Shown: positions 18,301-27,092, numbered from the stretch's first letter. The stretch is 64,000 nt of DNA from Lewinella sp050633125 (GCF_050633125.1 NZ_JBOEFX010000001.1:46288-110287); one strand, 5' to 3'. The notes: a model not told the origin generated them from the sequence alone. Program-made: numbers and translations.

Positions 18301-19011
18301 TTATCCTAGAATGTTCTTTGACTTGCTGAAATCTGTAACATCTTGAAGGTGGATTCGCATAGCTTCGGCGGCGGCCTCGCTATCTTTATTGATGATGTGT
18401 TCCAGAATCTGCTCGTGTTGGTGGTAGGCCTTCAATTCTGATTGATCATCGCATACCTTATATTGGATAAAGTTATTGACGATATCGGGGGTAATGATCA
18501 GCATTAGTGATTTTAAAACCGCATTTTTACTGGCTTCTGCAATTTTTAAATGAAAGAGTAAGTCCTCTTCTACCGCTAGTGCACCAGAACGAATGGTCTC
18601 CTCGTAGGCTACCAATGCTTTCTTCAGGTCAGTGATATCTTTGGGGGTTCTGCGCTCCGCTGCAATTTTCGCAGCGCTTACCTCCAGAATAACCCTGGTT
18701 TCAACCAAGGATGCGAAATCACTTTTTTCTAGTTTCAGAACATCTGTGATAAGCCCTTCTAGTGCTGTAATTCCCATGCCAGCTACTACAGTACCACTTT
18801 GGGGTAGCGTTTTGAGAATACCGTAGAACTCAAGTTTTTGGATGGCATCGCGAACGTTTGATCGACTTACACCTAGTTTCTCTGCAAGCTTTCGCTCTGC
18901 GGGTAAACGATCCCCAGAGGCAAGTTGTCCTGATGTGATTAATGCACGAATTTGCTTGATAATCTTATCAACAGGGGTTTCAACACGAATTTCACTGAAA
19001 TTTTCAAGCAT
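18301..19011 (-). CDS. FadR-subfamily GntR transcriptional regulator (GntR2), paralogue of GntR1
   Basis: This 236-residue protein has the same length as GntR1. The winged helix at 14-76 contains the same recognition sequence GVSRSNVRDAIQKLEFYGIL (GntR1 has STVRD), and the FCD domain has EEDLLFHLKIAEASKN, HQHEQ and MRIHLQD. It is identical to GntR1 over long stretches; most differences lie at 110-150 and in the last 40 residues. The almost identical DNA-reading helix predicts the same operator, while the differing ligand domain may sense another signal. It is monocistronic, transcribed from its own operator-overlapped promoter and ended by a strong hairpin. It lies at the upstream end of the alginate locus. 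Confidence 0.9.
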   Translation of the reverse strand: MLENFSEIRVETPVDKIIKQIRALITSGQLASGDRLPAERKLAEKLGVSRSNVRDAIQKLEFYGILKTLPQSGTVVAGMGITALEGLITDVLKLEKSDFASLVETRVILEVSAAKIAAERRTPKDITDLKKALVAYEETIRSGALAVEEDLLFHLKIAEASKNAVLKSLMLIITPDIVNNFIQYKVCDDQSELKAYHQHEQILEHIINKDSEAAAEAMRIHLQDVTDFSKSKNILG

Positions 19012-19040
19012 AAGAGATTGTAGTTTCTAAACCGGGAAGA

Positions 19041-19068
19041 TTGGTTAACCAATAAGCCGGTTAACCAA
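19041..19068 (-). promoter_or_regulatory. Tandem GntR operator upstream of gntR2
   Basis: TTGGTTAACCAA (19041-19052) and CCGGTTAACCAA (19057-19068) start 16 bp apart, one more than in the other three pairs. It has the same core palindrome and position relative to the -7 element as the others. Confidence 0.78.
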
Positions 19069-19096
19069 AATTACAATAATATTCCTTGCCCGGAAA
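19066..19096 (-). promoter_or_regulatory. Promoter of gntR2 (TTTC-N19-TAATTTTG)
   Basis: The minus strand carries TTTC (19093-19096), 19 nt and TAATTTTG (19066-19073). The -7 box is exact and the -33 box has one mismatch. The -7 box overlaps the outer operator site, predicting autoregulation. Confidence 0.62.
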
Positions 19097-19207
19097 TATT
19101 TTTTGGTAAAAAACGGTAAAAATAGATATAAATATGGGTATAAGGTCAAGAGGATGGGGTAAAATACGGTTCTCAGAAACGGTAATACTCTTTTGTGTTC
19201 GCGTTGT

Positions 19208-19294
19208 TCACAGTGGGTGCTCACTTCGTTCGGACTCACGGTTGTGAGATATTAACGATAGGTGTAAAAAAATGCGAACGTAGCGAGCACACTC
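19208..19294. repeat. Imperfect palindromic intergenic element
   Basis: In the 378-bp gap between gntR2 and the S10 peptidase gene, GTGCTCACTTCGTTCG pairs imperfectly with CGAACGTAGCGAGCAC, and the flanks (TCACAGTGG / CTCCGTGA) extend the pairing. It resembles the palindrome at 36484-36556, which also begins GTGCTCGCT. It is probably a repeated palindromic element; apart from the operator I see nothing else in this gap. Confidence 0.5.
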
Positions 19295-19389
19295 CGTGAT
19301 TCTGATTTATCGGAAGAGCCACTATTACAGAGAGTGAAACGAGCCTCCCGTGAACGTATCGAACACTACCATGAGATAAAGCCGAGTAC

Positions 19390-20880
19390 CTAGTACTTCG
19401 CTGCTTCTCCCTTTGGCATACTGTCCAAGATAAAAGTCCGAAGGTGTTCATTTGCTGCTTGCAAATCCTCTAGGCGGAGATACATCATGTGACCACTGCG
19501 ATACCCCTGGAAGCTTAAACGATCTTGTAATTTGCCGCTGGGGTCTAATTGCCACATCATGTATTTTGCTTTGAAATAGGTAGTGGCCCCATCGTAGTAC
19601 CCCGATTGAAACATGACGTTGAGGTAAGGATTCTCGGCCATTGCTTTGCGCAAATCATCGCGCACATTATTTTTCTGGAAATCCCAGGGACGTACAGGGC
19701 CAAACATATTGTACTTCAAATCGGTCTTGAAACCCAACTCTTCACGTAGGTAGTAATTAATGGCCGGGGTGAAAGAGTGTAACCACGAGGTTAGTTCTGC
19801 ACTATAATCAGGTCTTTCTCCTGCTTCCCTGCGATCTAAGCCCAGGTAGCGTGAATCCAGGCGACCGATAGTGTGACCACTGTCGTCACGTAATAGTTCT
19901 TTCCAGAAGTATTGGGTGGGAACGTCCAGGTTGTGTTGCAAAATTACTTTGGCAGAAATGCCTGAATATTCCGCCATTTTGGTGGCAATAACTTCCTTTT
20001 CCTCCTGGGGTAAAAAACCACCTCTTGCGAGTGCTGGCATCAGGGTGTTGATGGCAAAATCTTCTGAAGCAGGGAGGATGTCCAATAGGTCTTGCTGTTG
20101 CAACTGAGGAGACAATTGTTTGTGGTACCAAGCTGCTGCTGTGAAGTAAGGAAAATTAACGGCCGATGATACCGGGCTGTCCGAAGCTGACGCTTGGTAA
20201 TCTGCGGGGGAAACCATTATTACACCATTAAGGTACATCCACTGTTTTTCCTGAAGGGCTAAGGCCAAGCCAGCTACCCGGGTGCCACCATAGCTTTCTC
20301 CAATAATGTACTTAGGTGAGCGCCAACGTTCTTTACGCGTCACAAAAGTGGTTAGCCATTCTGACAAGTAGTTGATGTCTGCGTTTACACCGAAAAATTG
20401 CTCGCGCTTAATTTCTTTACCACTCATGGGGATAGTCCGAGAGTAGCCCGTATTGACGGGGTTTACATAAACAATATCTGCTATATCCAATACAGAATAT
20501 GGGTTCTCGTGGGTGCCGTAGGGTTGTACCGGGTAACCTTCTTCGTCTATATTCAAGACCTGTGGGCCGGTATAAGCAACATGCATCCACACCGATCCTG
20601 ACCCGGGGCCACCGTTGAAAGAGATAAGTAGGGGGCGTTGTCCACGGTCTGTTACACCATTTCGCGTATAATAAGTATAATGCAAAGTGGCAATGGGGTC
20701 TCCCATTTCATCCCAAACGGGTTGCATGCCGATGGTCGCCGTGTAGTCAACTTTTTGGCCCCGAATAGTTGTGCTATGTTGAGTGACAACCATGGTGTCG
20801 ATAGAAAGGTGGCGATGTTGTCCAAAAGCAACACCTTCAACTAGGAATAATCCTAGAACGAGTAAAAATGCATTTTTCAT
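19390..20880 (-). CDS. Peptidase S10 (serine carboxypeptidase) family, exported
   Basis: This 496-residue protein has a signal peptide (1-20, ending VAFGQ) and an alpha/beta-hydrolase fold. The S10 features are LLISFNGGPGSGSVWMH (oxyanion region), GESYGG (nucleophile Ser), SGYYDGATTYF (Asp) and GYRSGHMMYLR (His). It should release C-terminal amino acids in the periplasm or outside the cell. It is a single gene on the minus strand. Bacterial members of this branch are common in Bacteroidota and poorly characterised. Confidence 0.88.
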   Translation of the reverse strand: MKNAFLLVLGLFLVEGVAFGQHRHLSIDTMVVTQHSTTIRGQKVDYTATIGMQPVWDEMGDPIATLHYTYYTRNGVTDRGQRPLLISFNGGPGSGSVWMHVAYTGPQVLNIDEEGYPVQPYGTHENPYSVLDIADIVYVNPVNTGYSRTIPMSGKEIKREQFFGVNADINYLSEWLTTFVTRKERWRSPKYIIGESYGGTRVAGLALALQEKQWMYLNGVIMVSPADYQASASDSPVSSAVNFPYFTAAAWYHKQLSPQLQQQDLLDILPASEDFAINTLMPALARGGFLPQEEKEVIATKMAEYSGISAKVILQHNLDVPTQYFWKELLRDDSGHTIGRLDSRYLGLDRREAGERPDYSAELTSWLHSFTPAINYYLREELGFKTDLKYNMFGPVRPWDFQKNNVRDDLRKAMAENPYLNVMFQSGYYDGATTYFKAKYMMWQLDPSGKLQDRLSFQGYRSGHMMYLRLEDLQAANEHLRTFILDSMPKGEAAKY

Positions 20881-21077
20881 AACTAGTTTTGTATTGTGGT
20901 TAATTTACAATAGCATATTAGCTTGACTTTAGATAGCTATCATTAATAGATGGAAGATAATGAGAGGAATTTGGAATAAGCAGTTTAAGGAAAAGGAAAA
21001 TAATGAATGAGGTATTTAATGATTTAGGATTACTAACGTAAAGCGCTTATTTTGGACTATAAATACGAAATAATAAT

Positions 21078-21554
21078 ATGAAATTAGATCATGCCTATTT
21101 TATGAGGCAAGCAATCCAGCTGGCTGAGAGGGGAATGAATAGCAATGCAGGTGGACCATTTGGAGCTGTTGTTGTCAAAAATAATGAGATCATTGCGCAA
21201 GGGCATAACAAAGTTACGTCTACCAATGACCCCACTGCGCATGCAGAAATGGTTGCCATCAGAGAAGCTTGTAAAAAGCTCAATACCTTTCAGCTAGCTG
21301 ATTGTGATATTTATACTTCTTGCGAACCTTGCCCAATGTGCTTAGGTGCTATTTACTGGGCTAGGCCACGAGCCGTTTATTATGCCTGCACAAAAGAAGA
21401 TGCCGCCCGCATTGAGTTTGATGACCAATTTATTTATGATGAATTGGACCTGAAGATCGAAGACAGAAAAATAAAATTTATTCCGCTTTTGAATGAAGAA
21501 GGCGTAAAGGTTTTTGAACAATGGGACAGCAAAACAGATAAAACTGAATATTAG
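21078..21554 (+). CDS. guaD: Guanine deaminase (cytidine-deaminase-like, GuaD type)
   Basis: This 158-residue protein closely resembles Bacillus-type guanine deaminase in length and motifs. NDPTAHAEMVAIREACKKL supplies H55 and the proton-shuttling E57, and SCEPCPMCLGAIYWAR supplies C85 and C88 for zinc. FDDQFIYDEL near the C-terminus is typical of GuaD rather than of tRNA adenosine deaminase TadA. It converts guanine to xanthine in purine salvage, in the cytoplasm. It stands alone on the plus strand, between minus-strand genes. Confidence 0.9.
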   Translation: MKLDHAYFMRQAIQLAERGMNSNAGGPFGAVVVKNNEIIAQGHNKVTSTNDPTAHAEMVAIREACKKLNTFQLADCDIYTSCEPCPMCLGAIYWARPRAVYYACTKEDAARIEFDDQFIYDELDLKIEDRKIKFIPLLNEEGVKVFEQWDSKTDKTEY

Positions 21555-21579
21555 CTGGACTTTCGGCAAAAGATTCCGC

Positions 21580-22719
21580 CTAATCTTTCTCCACAGGCCC
21601 ATGCTGCTGCAAAAAGGCTAAAACATCGGTAGGCTCATCGGTAAGATGCAGTAAGTCGTAGTACGTTTTACCATAAGCAAGTTGCCGCAGGAGGGGGTAA
21701 ATCATCGTGTCAATTTCATATCGTTCTCTGCCCAGGAAAACCATTGGACTGTAGTAATTGAAGGTCGCATAATGGTTTTGTGCAGCATCCATGAATATTT
21801 CCTGGGTAGTGCCAGCACTGCCAGGGGCGTAAACAATACCGTAGAGCGCTACTGCCAGCAGGGTGTCCTCCCTAATGCTGTTAGAAAAGTATTTGGCAAT
21901 ATGACTTGCAAAGAGGTTACTGGGTTCATGGCCATAAAACCAAGTGGGTATGGCGAGGTTTTCTTGTCCATTTGGATAAGCTTCTAACACGGCCACTGCG
22001 GTTTCGTGATACCCTTCATCGGAATAAAGCGGAGCTTCCTTGAGTAAATCAACGGCCTTGTCAATTGCATTGGCAGGTTGCCCAGCAAGATAAGCGCCAA
22101 GGTTAGCAGCTTCCATAATGCCAGGCCCTCCTCCGGAAGCGATAAAGTAGCCGTGTTCGCCAAGTAACTTTGCAGTAGCTACTGTTTTACGATAGTAGGG
22201 GGCTGTACGAGGTACGCCATGGCCTCCCATAAAAGCGACACACCGCCGATTGGTCATGCCCTGTTTGTCAAACTCCAACAGCTGCCGCAGTGAATTATCC
22301 ATCGCATGGTCGTGGATTCTCTGCCAGAGGGCTTCATTAATGGTAGGATTATAACGACGAGTACTGAAGTGATTGTAAACCTCCAAGTCGTGACTTTGCC
22401 CATTGGTGGTCTTACAAAGTTCTTTCCAGGTGTACAGTTGAGTACGGAAAGGGTCGTAAGGCAAATCTTCGGGGGCATGGTAGATGTTGGCACCCTTTCG
22501 GCGGAGTTGCATTTCCTCCTCCAAACTCATCTGACAGCCTAAAAAGAGGGTGTTGTCGATTTTGAAATTTTCCCAATCCAGCTTTAGTGCCCTAAAATCA
22601 AGGGCTTGCACGGTACAGTTGACTAAAGAATGACCATTTTTCAGGAGTTCCTTGAAGGTACTGATCTGGTTAATGATCTGTTCTTGTGGGGCAATAAACT
22701 TAGGGCGATCAGCACTCAT
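21580..22719 (-). CDS. LOG-family (lysine decarboxylase-like Rossmann) protein, long form
   Basis: At 379 residues this is about twice the length of a plain LOG phosphoribohydrolase. The Rossmann core is at about 165-370: CVAFMGGHGVPR, FIASGGGPGIMEAANLGA and YAPGSAGTTQEIF. The last replaces the usual PGGxGTxxE by PGSAGTTQE but keeps the Glu. The N-terminal 160 residues look like a second degenerate Rossmann unit (LVNCTVQALDF, NTLFLGCQM). The family hydrolyses nucleoside monophosphates such as AMP; the real substrate of this long form is unknown to me. Its start overlaps the coaE stop by 4 nt, so the two are translationally coupled. Confidence 0.75.
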   Translation of the reverse strand: MSADRPKFIAPQEQIINQISTFKELLKNGHSLVNCTVQALDFRALKLDWENFKIDNTLFLGCQMSLEEEMQLRRKGANIYHAPEDLPYDPFRTQLYTWKELCKTTNGQSHDLEVYNHFSTRRYNPTINEALWQRIHDHAMDNSLRQLLEFDKQGMTNRRCVAFMGGHGVPRTAPYYRKTVATAKLLGEHGYFIASGGGPGIMEAANLGAYLAGQPANAIDKAVDLLKEAPLYSDEGYHETAVAVLEAYPNGQENLAIPTWFYGHEPSNLFASHIAKYFSNSIREDTLLAVALYGIVYAPGSAGTTQEIFMDAAQNHYATFNYYSPMVFLGRERYEIDTMIYPLLRQLAYGKTYYDLLHLTDEPTDVLAFLQQHGPVEKD

Positions 22720-23312
22720 TCCTTGGACTTGCTTAGTTGTTGATGAATTTGATATACTTGTCGAATCAGCGAATGCCGACCATCATTGTGGATGACGAAG
22801 TCAGCGAGGCCTACTTTCTTCTCTTCTGGCCATTGTTTATCGATGCGAGCCTTCACTTGCTCGGCGCTGAGGCCATCACGTTCGATCACACGTTGGATGC
22901 GTAAATTCTCAGGAGCGGTTACGGTGATGACCTGGTCGAGGAGTTGGTCTATCCCACTTTCATAAAGAAGAGCTGCCTCTCGGAGGGTGTATGGGGTAGC
23001 TTGATGCTGTTCATCCCATCGGATACCATCTTCTCTCACGGCAGGATGAACGAGGCCATTGAGGATATTTAATTGTTCCTTGTTGTTGAAAACAATCTCA
23101 GCGAGGTAGGAGCGATTCAGTAATCCTTGGTCATCATAGGTATTTTCGCCAAAAGCATCTTTGAGAGCTGCTACGAGTTTTGGGTCGTTCTGCATCAGCC
23201 ATTTGGCGCGGTCATCAGCATAGTAAACAGGAATACCTAAGGCTGCAAAAATGCGGCAAGCTGTTGTTTTTCCACTTCCAATTCCTCCGGTAATACCAAT
23301 CCGTTTTGTCAT
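22716..23312 (-). CDS. coaE: Dephospho-CoA kinase
   Basis: This 198-residue protein begins with MTKRIGITGGIGSGKTTACR, the P-loop of CoaE. VYYADDRAKWLMQ and LNGLVHPAVREDG follow, as in the family, with LLYESGIDQLLDQVITVTAPENLRIQRVIERDG in the middle. It catalyses the last step of CoA synthesis in the cytoplasm. The length is normal. It is first in a two-gene unit with the LOG-family gene, with overlapping ATGA. Confidence 0.95.
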   Translation of the reverse strand: MTKRIGITGGIGSGKTTACRIFAALGIPVYYADDRAKWLMQNDPKLVAALKDAFGENTYDDQGLLNRSYLAEIVFNNKEQLNILNGLVHPAVREDGIRWDEQHQATPYTLREAALLYESGIDQLLDQVITVTAPENLRIQRVIERDGLSAEQVKARIDKQWPEEKKVGLADFVIHNDGRHSLIRQVYQIHQQLSKSKE

Positions 23313-23346
23313 ACAAGACGCTTCTTTGGTTGCAATTTACCACATA

Positions 23347-23988
23347 TTAGCCCGTAACCAGGTTATTTTGTAACGCAAAAACCAATAATTCTGAAGAAGA
23401 GCGCAAGTTGAGTTTTTTGAGAATATTTTTCCGGTGGGTATAGACGGTATGTGTACTCAGATGTAGTTCTGCGGCAATCTCTTTGGCTACCAATCCTTTT
23501 GCAATTAAGCTGACGATCTCTATTTCTCGGGGACTCAGAATAGTAATGTCTGGACTAGCTTGTGAGGCAGATCTTTCAAGGAGGTAATCAAGTACTTTTG
23601 CACAGAAGAATTTTTCTTTACGAACCGCTGCTAGTATGGCATCTTCTACTTCTTCTTCGTTGCAGGCCTTGGTGATGAAAGTTTTTACACCACTTTCCAG
23701 AAGCCGTAAAATCTGATGCCTACGATCATCATCAGTGATGATCAAAAGCTGAATATCTGGATAGTTCTTAATAACGGTGTGTACTGTATTTGCACTGAAA
23801 TGAGGCGAATGGTCGTAATCAATTACGAGAATATTGGGTTGTTGCACTTTCAGTTGACTAAACAGTTCTTCTTCACGGGTAGATTCAAACAATAGCACTA
23901 AGCCTTCGTTCTGGCTGAGAAGGTGCTTGATACCAGCCCTGGAGAGGAGCTGCGGATCGGCGATGGCTATAGTTGTATTTGCTTCCAT
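23347..23988 (-). CDS. NarL/FixJ-family response regulator
   Basis: This 213-residue protein has a receiver domain at about 5-120, with LVIDYDHS offering D57 as phosphoacceptor, T85 in IITDDD and a Lys in TFITKA. The C-terminal LuxR-type helix-turn-helix at about 147-210 reads LSPREIEIVSLIAKGLVAKE followed by LHLSTHTVYTHRKNILKKLN. The acidic pocket near residue 11 is reduced to a single Asp (IADPQ). No histidine kinase gene is adjacent. It may be an orphan regulator; the targets are unknown. Confidence 0.85.
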   Translation of the reverse strand: MEANTTIAIADPQLLSRAGIKHLLSQNEGLVLLFESTREEELFSQLKVQQPNILVIDYDHSPHFSANTVHTVIKNYPDIQLLIITDDDRRHQILRLLESGVKTFITKACNEEEVEDAILAAVRKEKFFCAKVLDYLLERSASQASPDITILSPREIEIVSLIAKGLVAKEIAAELHLSTHTVYTHRKNILKKLNLRSSSELLVFALQNNLVTG

Positions 23989-24149
23989 AGAATGAGGCTG
24001 CTGCGCGAAGATAAGCGGGGAGCATTGCTTAGCAAAATTTATTTAGACTTAATTCAAATAAGGAAGTGGTAAACTTCTTTTCTCCTGTTATTACCTTCGG
24101 TGATTTTAGTAATGTTGTCTAAAACCAAAGGAGTATTAGTTACAACTAT

Positions 24150-24740
24150 CTAATGTTTCTTTAGTTCAATAAAAAGCTCATTCCCTAGGCGGGGAGCGAT
24201 AGAGTAGGGGGTGATTTCCAACGACATTATCTCGAAAGACGGGGCGAATAATTTTCGATAATCCTCGGCAACGCCACCGAAGGGAGGGCCAGGAAAAGAA
24301 AACTCCTTGGCAAATAAAACACCGGCCAATCGGCCCTGATCACCAAGCAGGTTAGCAGCTTGTGTTACATACTGTGGTCGTAGAGCAGGATCTATCGCGC
24401 AGAAGAAGGTTTGTTCAAGGAGAAGATCAAAAGGAACTTCGGTTTCGAGTTCAAAAAAATTGCCAACCAGAAGATGTTCTTCAGGGAAATCAGGGGCTAT
24501 CTGCCGGAGGTGATCAAAGGCGCTTGGGGCCCAATCACAGACAAATACATTCTGATATCCTTGTTGGTGAAGATAGATGGCCTCATAGGCTCGGCCAGCT
24601 CCGGGAATTAAAATGCGGGATTGCTGATAATTGTTCTCGTTGAGATAGTGTGTCAGCGGGGGAGAAGCCTGGCCTATATCCCAACCTGTTTGTTGGTCTA
24701 TCCATCGCTTCTCCCAATATTCCGCGTCCAATTCTTTCAT
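24150..24740 (-). CDS. TPMT-family class I SAM-dependent methyltransferase
   Basis: This 196-residue protein opens with the TPMT family sequence YWEKRWIDQQTGWDIGQASP. The SAM-binding motif is RILIPGAGRAYEAIYLHQQG, followed by VFVCDWAP (acidic end of strand 2) and FDLLLEQTFFCAIDP. The family methylates thiols, selenium or halide compounds; the substrate cannot be told from sequence. It is monocistronic, 34 nt downstream of the TonB receptor gene on the same strand, and may be co-transcribed with it. Confidence 0.85.
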   Translation of the reverse strand: MKELDAEYWEKRWIDQQTGWDIGQASPPLTHYLNENNYQQSRILIPGAGRAYEAIYLHQQGYQNVFVCDWAPSAFDHLRQIAPDFPEEHLLVGNFFELETEVPFDLLLEQTFFCAIDPALRPQYVTQAANLLGDQGRLAGVLFAKEFSFPGPPFGGVAEDYRKLFAPSFEIMSLEITPYSIAPRLGNELFIELKKH

Positions 24741-24773
24741 GTGAGTTGAGCTAAAAATAGTGCTTTCCAGAGC

Positions 24774-27092
24774 TTACCATTTGTAGGTAATTCCCAGACT
24801 AGGCAGGATAGGCAATTGATTTACCCGTCTGTTAGTAAGTCTGTCAACATAAAATACATTGGCGCGATCATATGCGTTGGTTACACTCAGGATGGCTTCT
24901 AGCCCGCCGTAGCGACCAAATTTCCAGTTGCGTTTCAAAGAAAAGTCTAAGCGATGGAAATAAGAAAGCCGTCCGCCGTTAAGGTCTTCATCCAGTAAAA
25001 TGTCAAGGTTGTAATTCCCTGTTAGGAAGTTGACAAGCACCGGATTCTGAGAGGTAGCATTTTCGTAAAAACCTTGTGTTTCTGTGAAAGGGAAGCCAGA
25101 ACCAAGGTTCCAACGTACGCCGAATTCCCAGTTTCTTTTTTCGCCCAAAAGATAGCTGGCTAAGAAGTTGGCATTATGACGGCGGTCGAAATTGGTAGGG
25201 TATTCCTGGAGTCCATCATCACGTCGTACGTGACCATAGCTATAGGTACTCCATAAGTACAGACGATCTCTTTCATACTTCAGCGATAAGTCTATTCCGT
25301 AGGCATAACCTGTTTCTGTAGTGAAATCGGGGTCTGTAGCACGGAGTTTGTTACGATTAATCGTAATAAGCTGGGTGAAGCCCTTGTAATATCCTTCGAT
25401 ATTGGTAGTAATATAATCACCGAAGTCTAGCTCAAATCCTGCTACACCATGAAAGGCTGTTTGCAAGCGATTATCGGTAGGTGTCTGAGAATTGGGTTTG
25501 TATATGGTTTCTTCTGGTCCGGCAAGGAACCCTACAAAGAAATTGACAATATCCAGATCGTTGACGGTACTGATTAGGTTTTGAGAATACAAGCCGGCAG
25601 CTCCTTTGAAACGTAAGAAATCCGTAGCGTTCCACTTTAAGCCCAGGCGTGGTTCAGGAGAGGCCGTATTCTGAGAGGCATAGTACTGAATCCGGAAACC
25701 AGGTTCCAAAATCAAATTGCCTATTTTCTGCTTGTACTTCATGTAAGCGGACAACTCGGTGGTGAAATCGAGTTGTTTAAAGCGCACGCCGATGAGGTTG
25801 GTAAACTCAAAATTGGTGTTAAAACCATTGAATTCAATACCATAATTCAATTGGCTGTTGCGGCCGAAATACGCAAAATTCAAGAGTGCATTGTAGGTGG
25901 TAATACCACTACTACGTGGTGCCCCGTCTGATTCTTGAAGGCCAATATTGTAATCAGAATAGCTCAAGGTACCATTCATGATGATGTTACTATTGAGCGG
26001 AATCAAGATGAAGTTGGCGCCGCCACCACTGTTGTCCCAGTTGAGGTCAGCTACATTGGGAACCTTGAAGCCATCGGTGAAATTGAAGCCAAAAAGATCC
26101 AGTTTACTACCATTGCCTCCATTGATAGAGAGCTTGCCATAAACATCGGTGTAATTAAAAGGTAAGCCGATGTCTTCCGGACGTAAATTCAGGGTGTCAC
26201 CAGCATAAGCATAGTAATTCGTATCTACAGCGTATGCATACAATTGCTTAGAGGTCTGGTCGAGGTAAGAGTGTTTTGCCGTCAGCATGAAGCTGATGCT
26301 ATTACCTGTTTCAGGGTCAAGTTTTTTGATGGGCCCCTCAATCAGTGCTTTCGCCTGAAAAGGACTGGCGGAAACCAAACCACTCAAGTTGCGCTGATTG
26401 CCTGTTCGTGTCTTAATATCTACGACGGCAGATACACGGCCACCATATTCCGCATTAAAGCCTCCAGTGAGAACGTCTACACTACGTACTGTTTCTGTTT
26501 CAAAAACAGAGAAAAATCCAATTGAGTGAAAAGGATTGTAGATGGTTACCCCATCTAGCAAGATCTTGTTTTGCACCGGAGAACCACCACGAATATATAC
26601 TTGTCCGCCTTGGTCACCAGAAGAAACAATACCGGGAATAACCGTAAGGTACTGCGCAATATCTGCCTCGCCACCTGTGGAAGGTAAAGCCCTGATGTCG
26701 TTTGCGGAAACGGTAATTTTAGATACCTGAGTGTCCGAACGTGCTTGCTCCCGGTCAGCAGAAACATTGACGGTAGAAAGGTTGACAGCTTCAGTCGAGA
26801 GGTAAATTCTTACATATTCAATACCGCTTTTAACTTCTACCTCTACCTCTTTGGTACCAAAGCCGGTATAAGAAACCAGCAACTTGTAGGTGCCAGGCTC
26901 CAGGTTAGAAAAGGTAAAGAAACCATCAAGGTCGGTGGTTGTTCCACGGTCGGTGCCATCCATCATTACGGTGCCGTAAATGATAGTTTCACCACTTTCT
27001 TCATCAAAAACATTGCCACGGATAATACCAGTTTGGGCAAAAGCCAGAAAGGAGAAAGCACAAAATAACAGGAGGGTAAATAACTTCTTCAA
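24774..27092 (-). CDS. TonB-dependent receptor with carboxypeptidase-regulatory-like domain
   Basis: This 772-residue outer-membrane protein has a signal peptide (1-19, ending AFAQ), a CarboxypepD_reg-like beta-sandwich at about 22-105 (GNVFDEESGETIIYGTVMMDG), a plug at about 120-230 (IPGIVSSGDQGGQVYIRGG, SVDVLTGGFNAEYGGRVSAV) and a barrel ending in a hydrophobic strand (LPSLGITYKW). It lacks the SusC-specific linker and a SusD partner, so the ligand is probably not a glycan imported by the Sus route. The substrate is unknown. Confidence 0.88.
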   Translation of the reverse strand: MKKLFTLLLFCAFSFLAFAQTGIIRGNVFDEESGETIIYGTVMMDGTDRGTTTDLDGFFTFSNLEPGTYKLLVSYTGFGTKEVEVEVKSGIEYVRIYLSTEAVNLSTVNVSADREQARSDTQVSKITVSANDIRALPSTGGEADIAQYLTVIPGIVSSGDQGGQVYIRGGSPVQNKILLDGVTIYNPFHSIGFFSVFETETVRSVDVLTGGFNAEYGGRVSAVVDIKTRTGNQRNLSGLVSASPFQAKALIEGPIKKLDPETGNSISFMLTAKHSYLDQTSKQLYAYAVDTNYYAYAGDTLNLRPEDIGLPFNYTDVYGKLSINGGNGSKLDLFGFNFTDGFKVPNVADLNWDNSGGGANFILIPLNSNIIMNGTLSYSDYNIGLQESDGAPRSSGITTYNALLNFAYFGRNSQLNYGIEFNGFNTNFEFTNLIGVRFKQLDFTTELSAYMKYKQKIGNLILEPGFRIQYYASQNTASPEPRLGLKWNATDFLRFKGAAGLYSQNLISTVNDLDIVNFFVGFLAGPEETIYKPNSQTPTDNRLQTAFHGVAGFELDFGDYITTNIEGYYKGFTQLITINRNKLRATDPDFTTETGYAYGIDLSLKYERDRLYLWSTYSYGHVRRDDGLQEYPTNFDRRHNANFLASYLLGEKRNWEFGVRWNLGSGFPFTETQGFYENATSQNPVLVNFLTGNYNLDILLDEDLNGGRLSYFHRLDFSLKRNWKFGRYGGLEAILSVTNAYDRANVFYVDRLTNRRVNQLPILPSLGITYKW

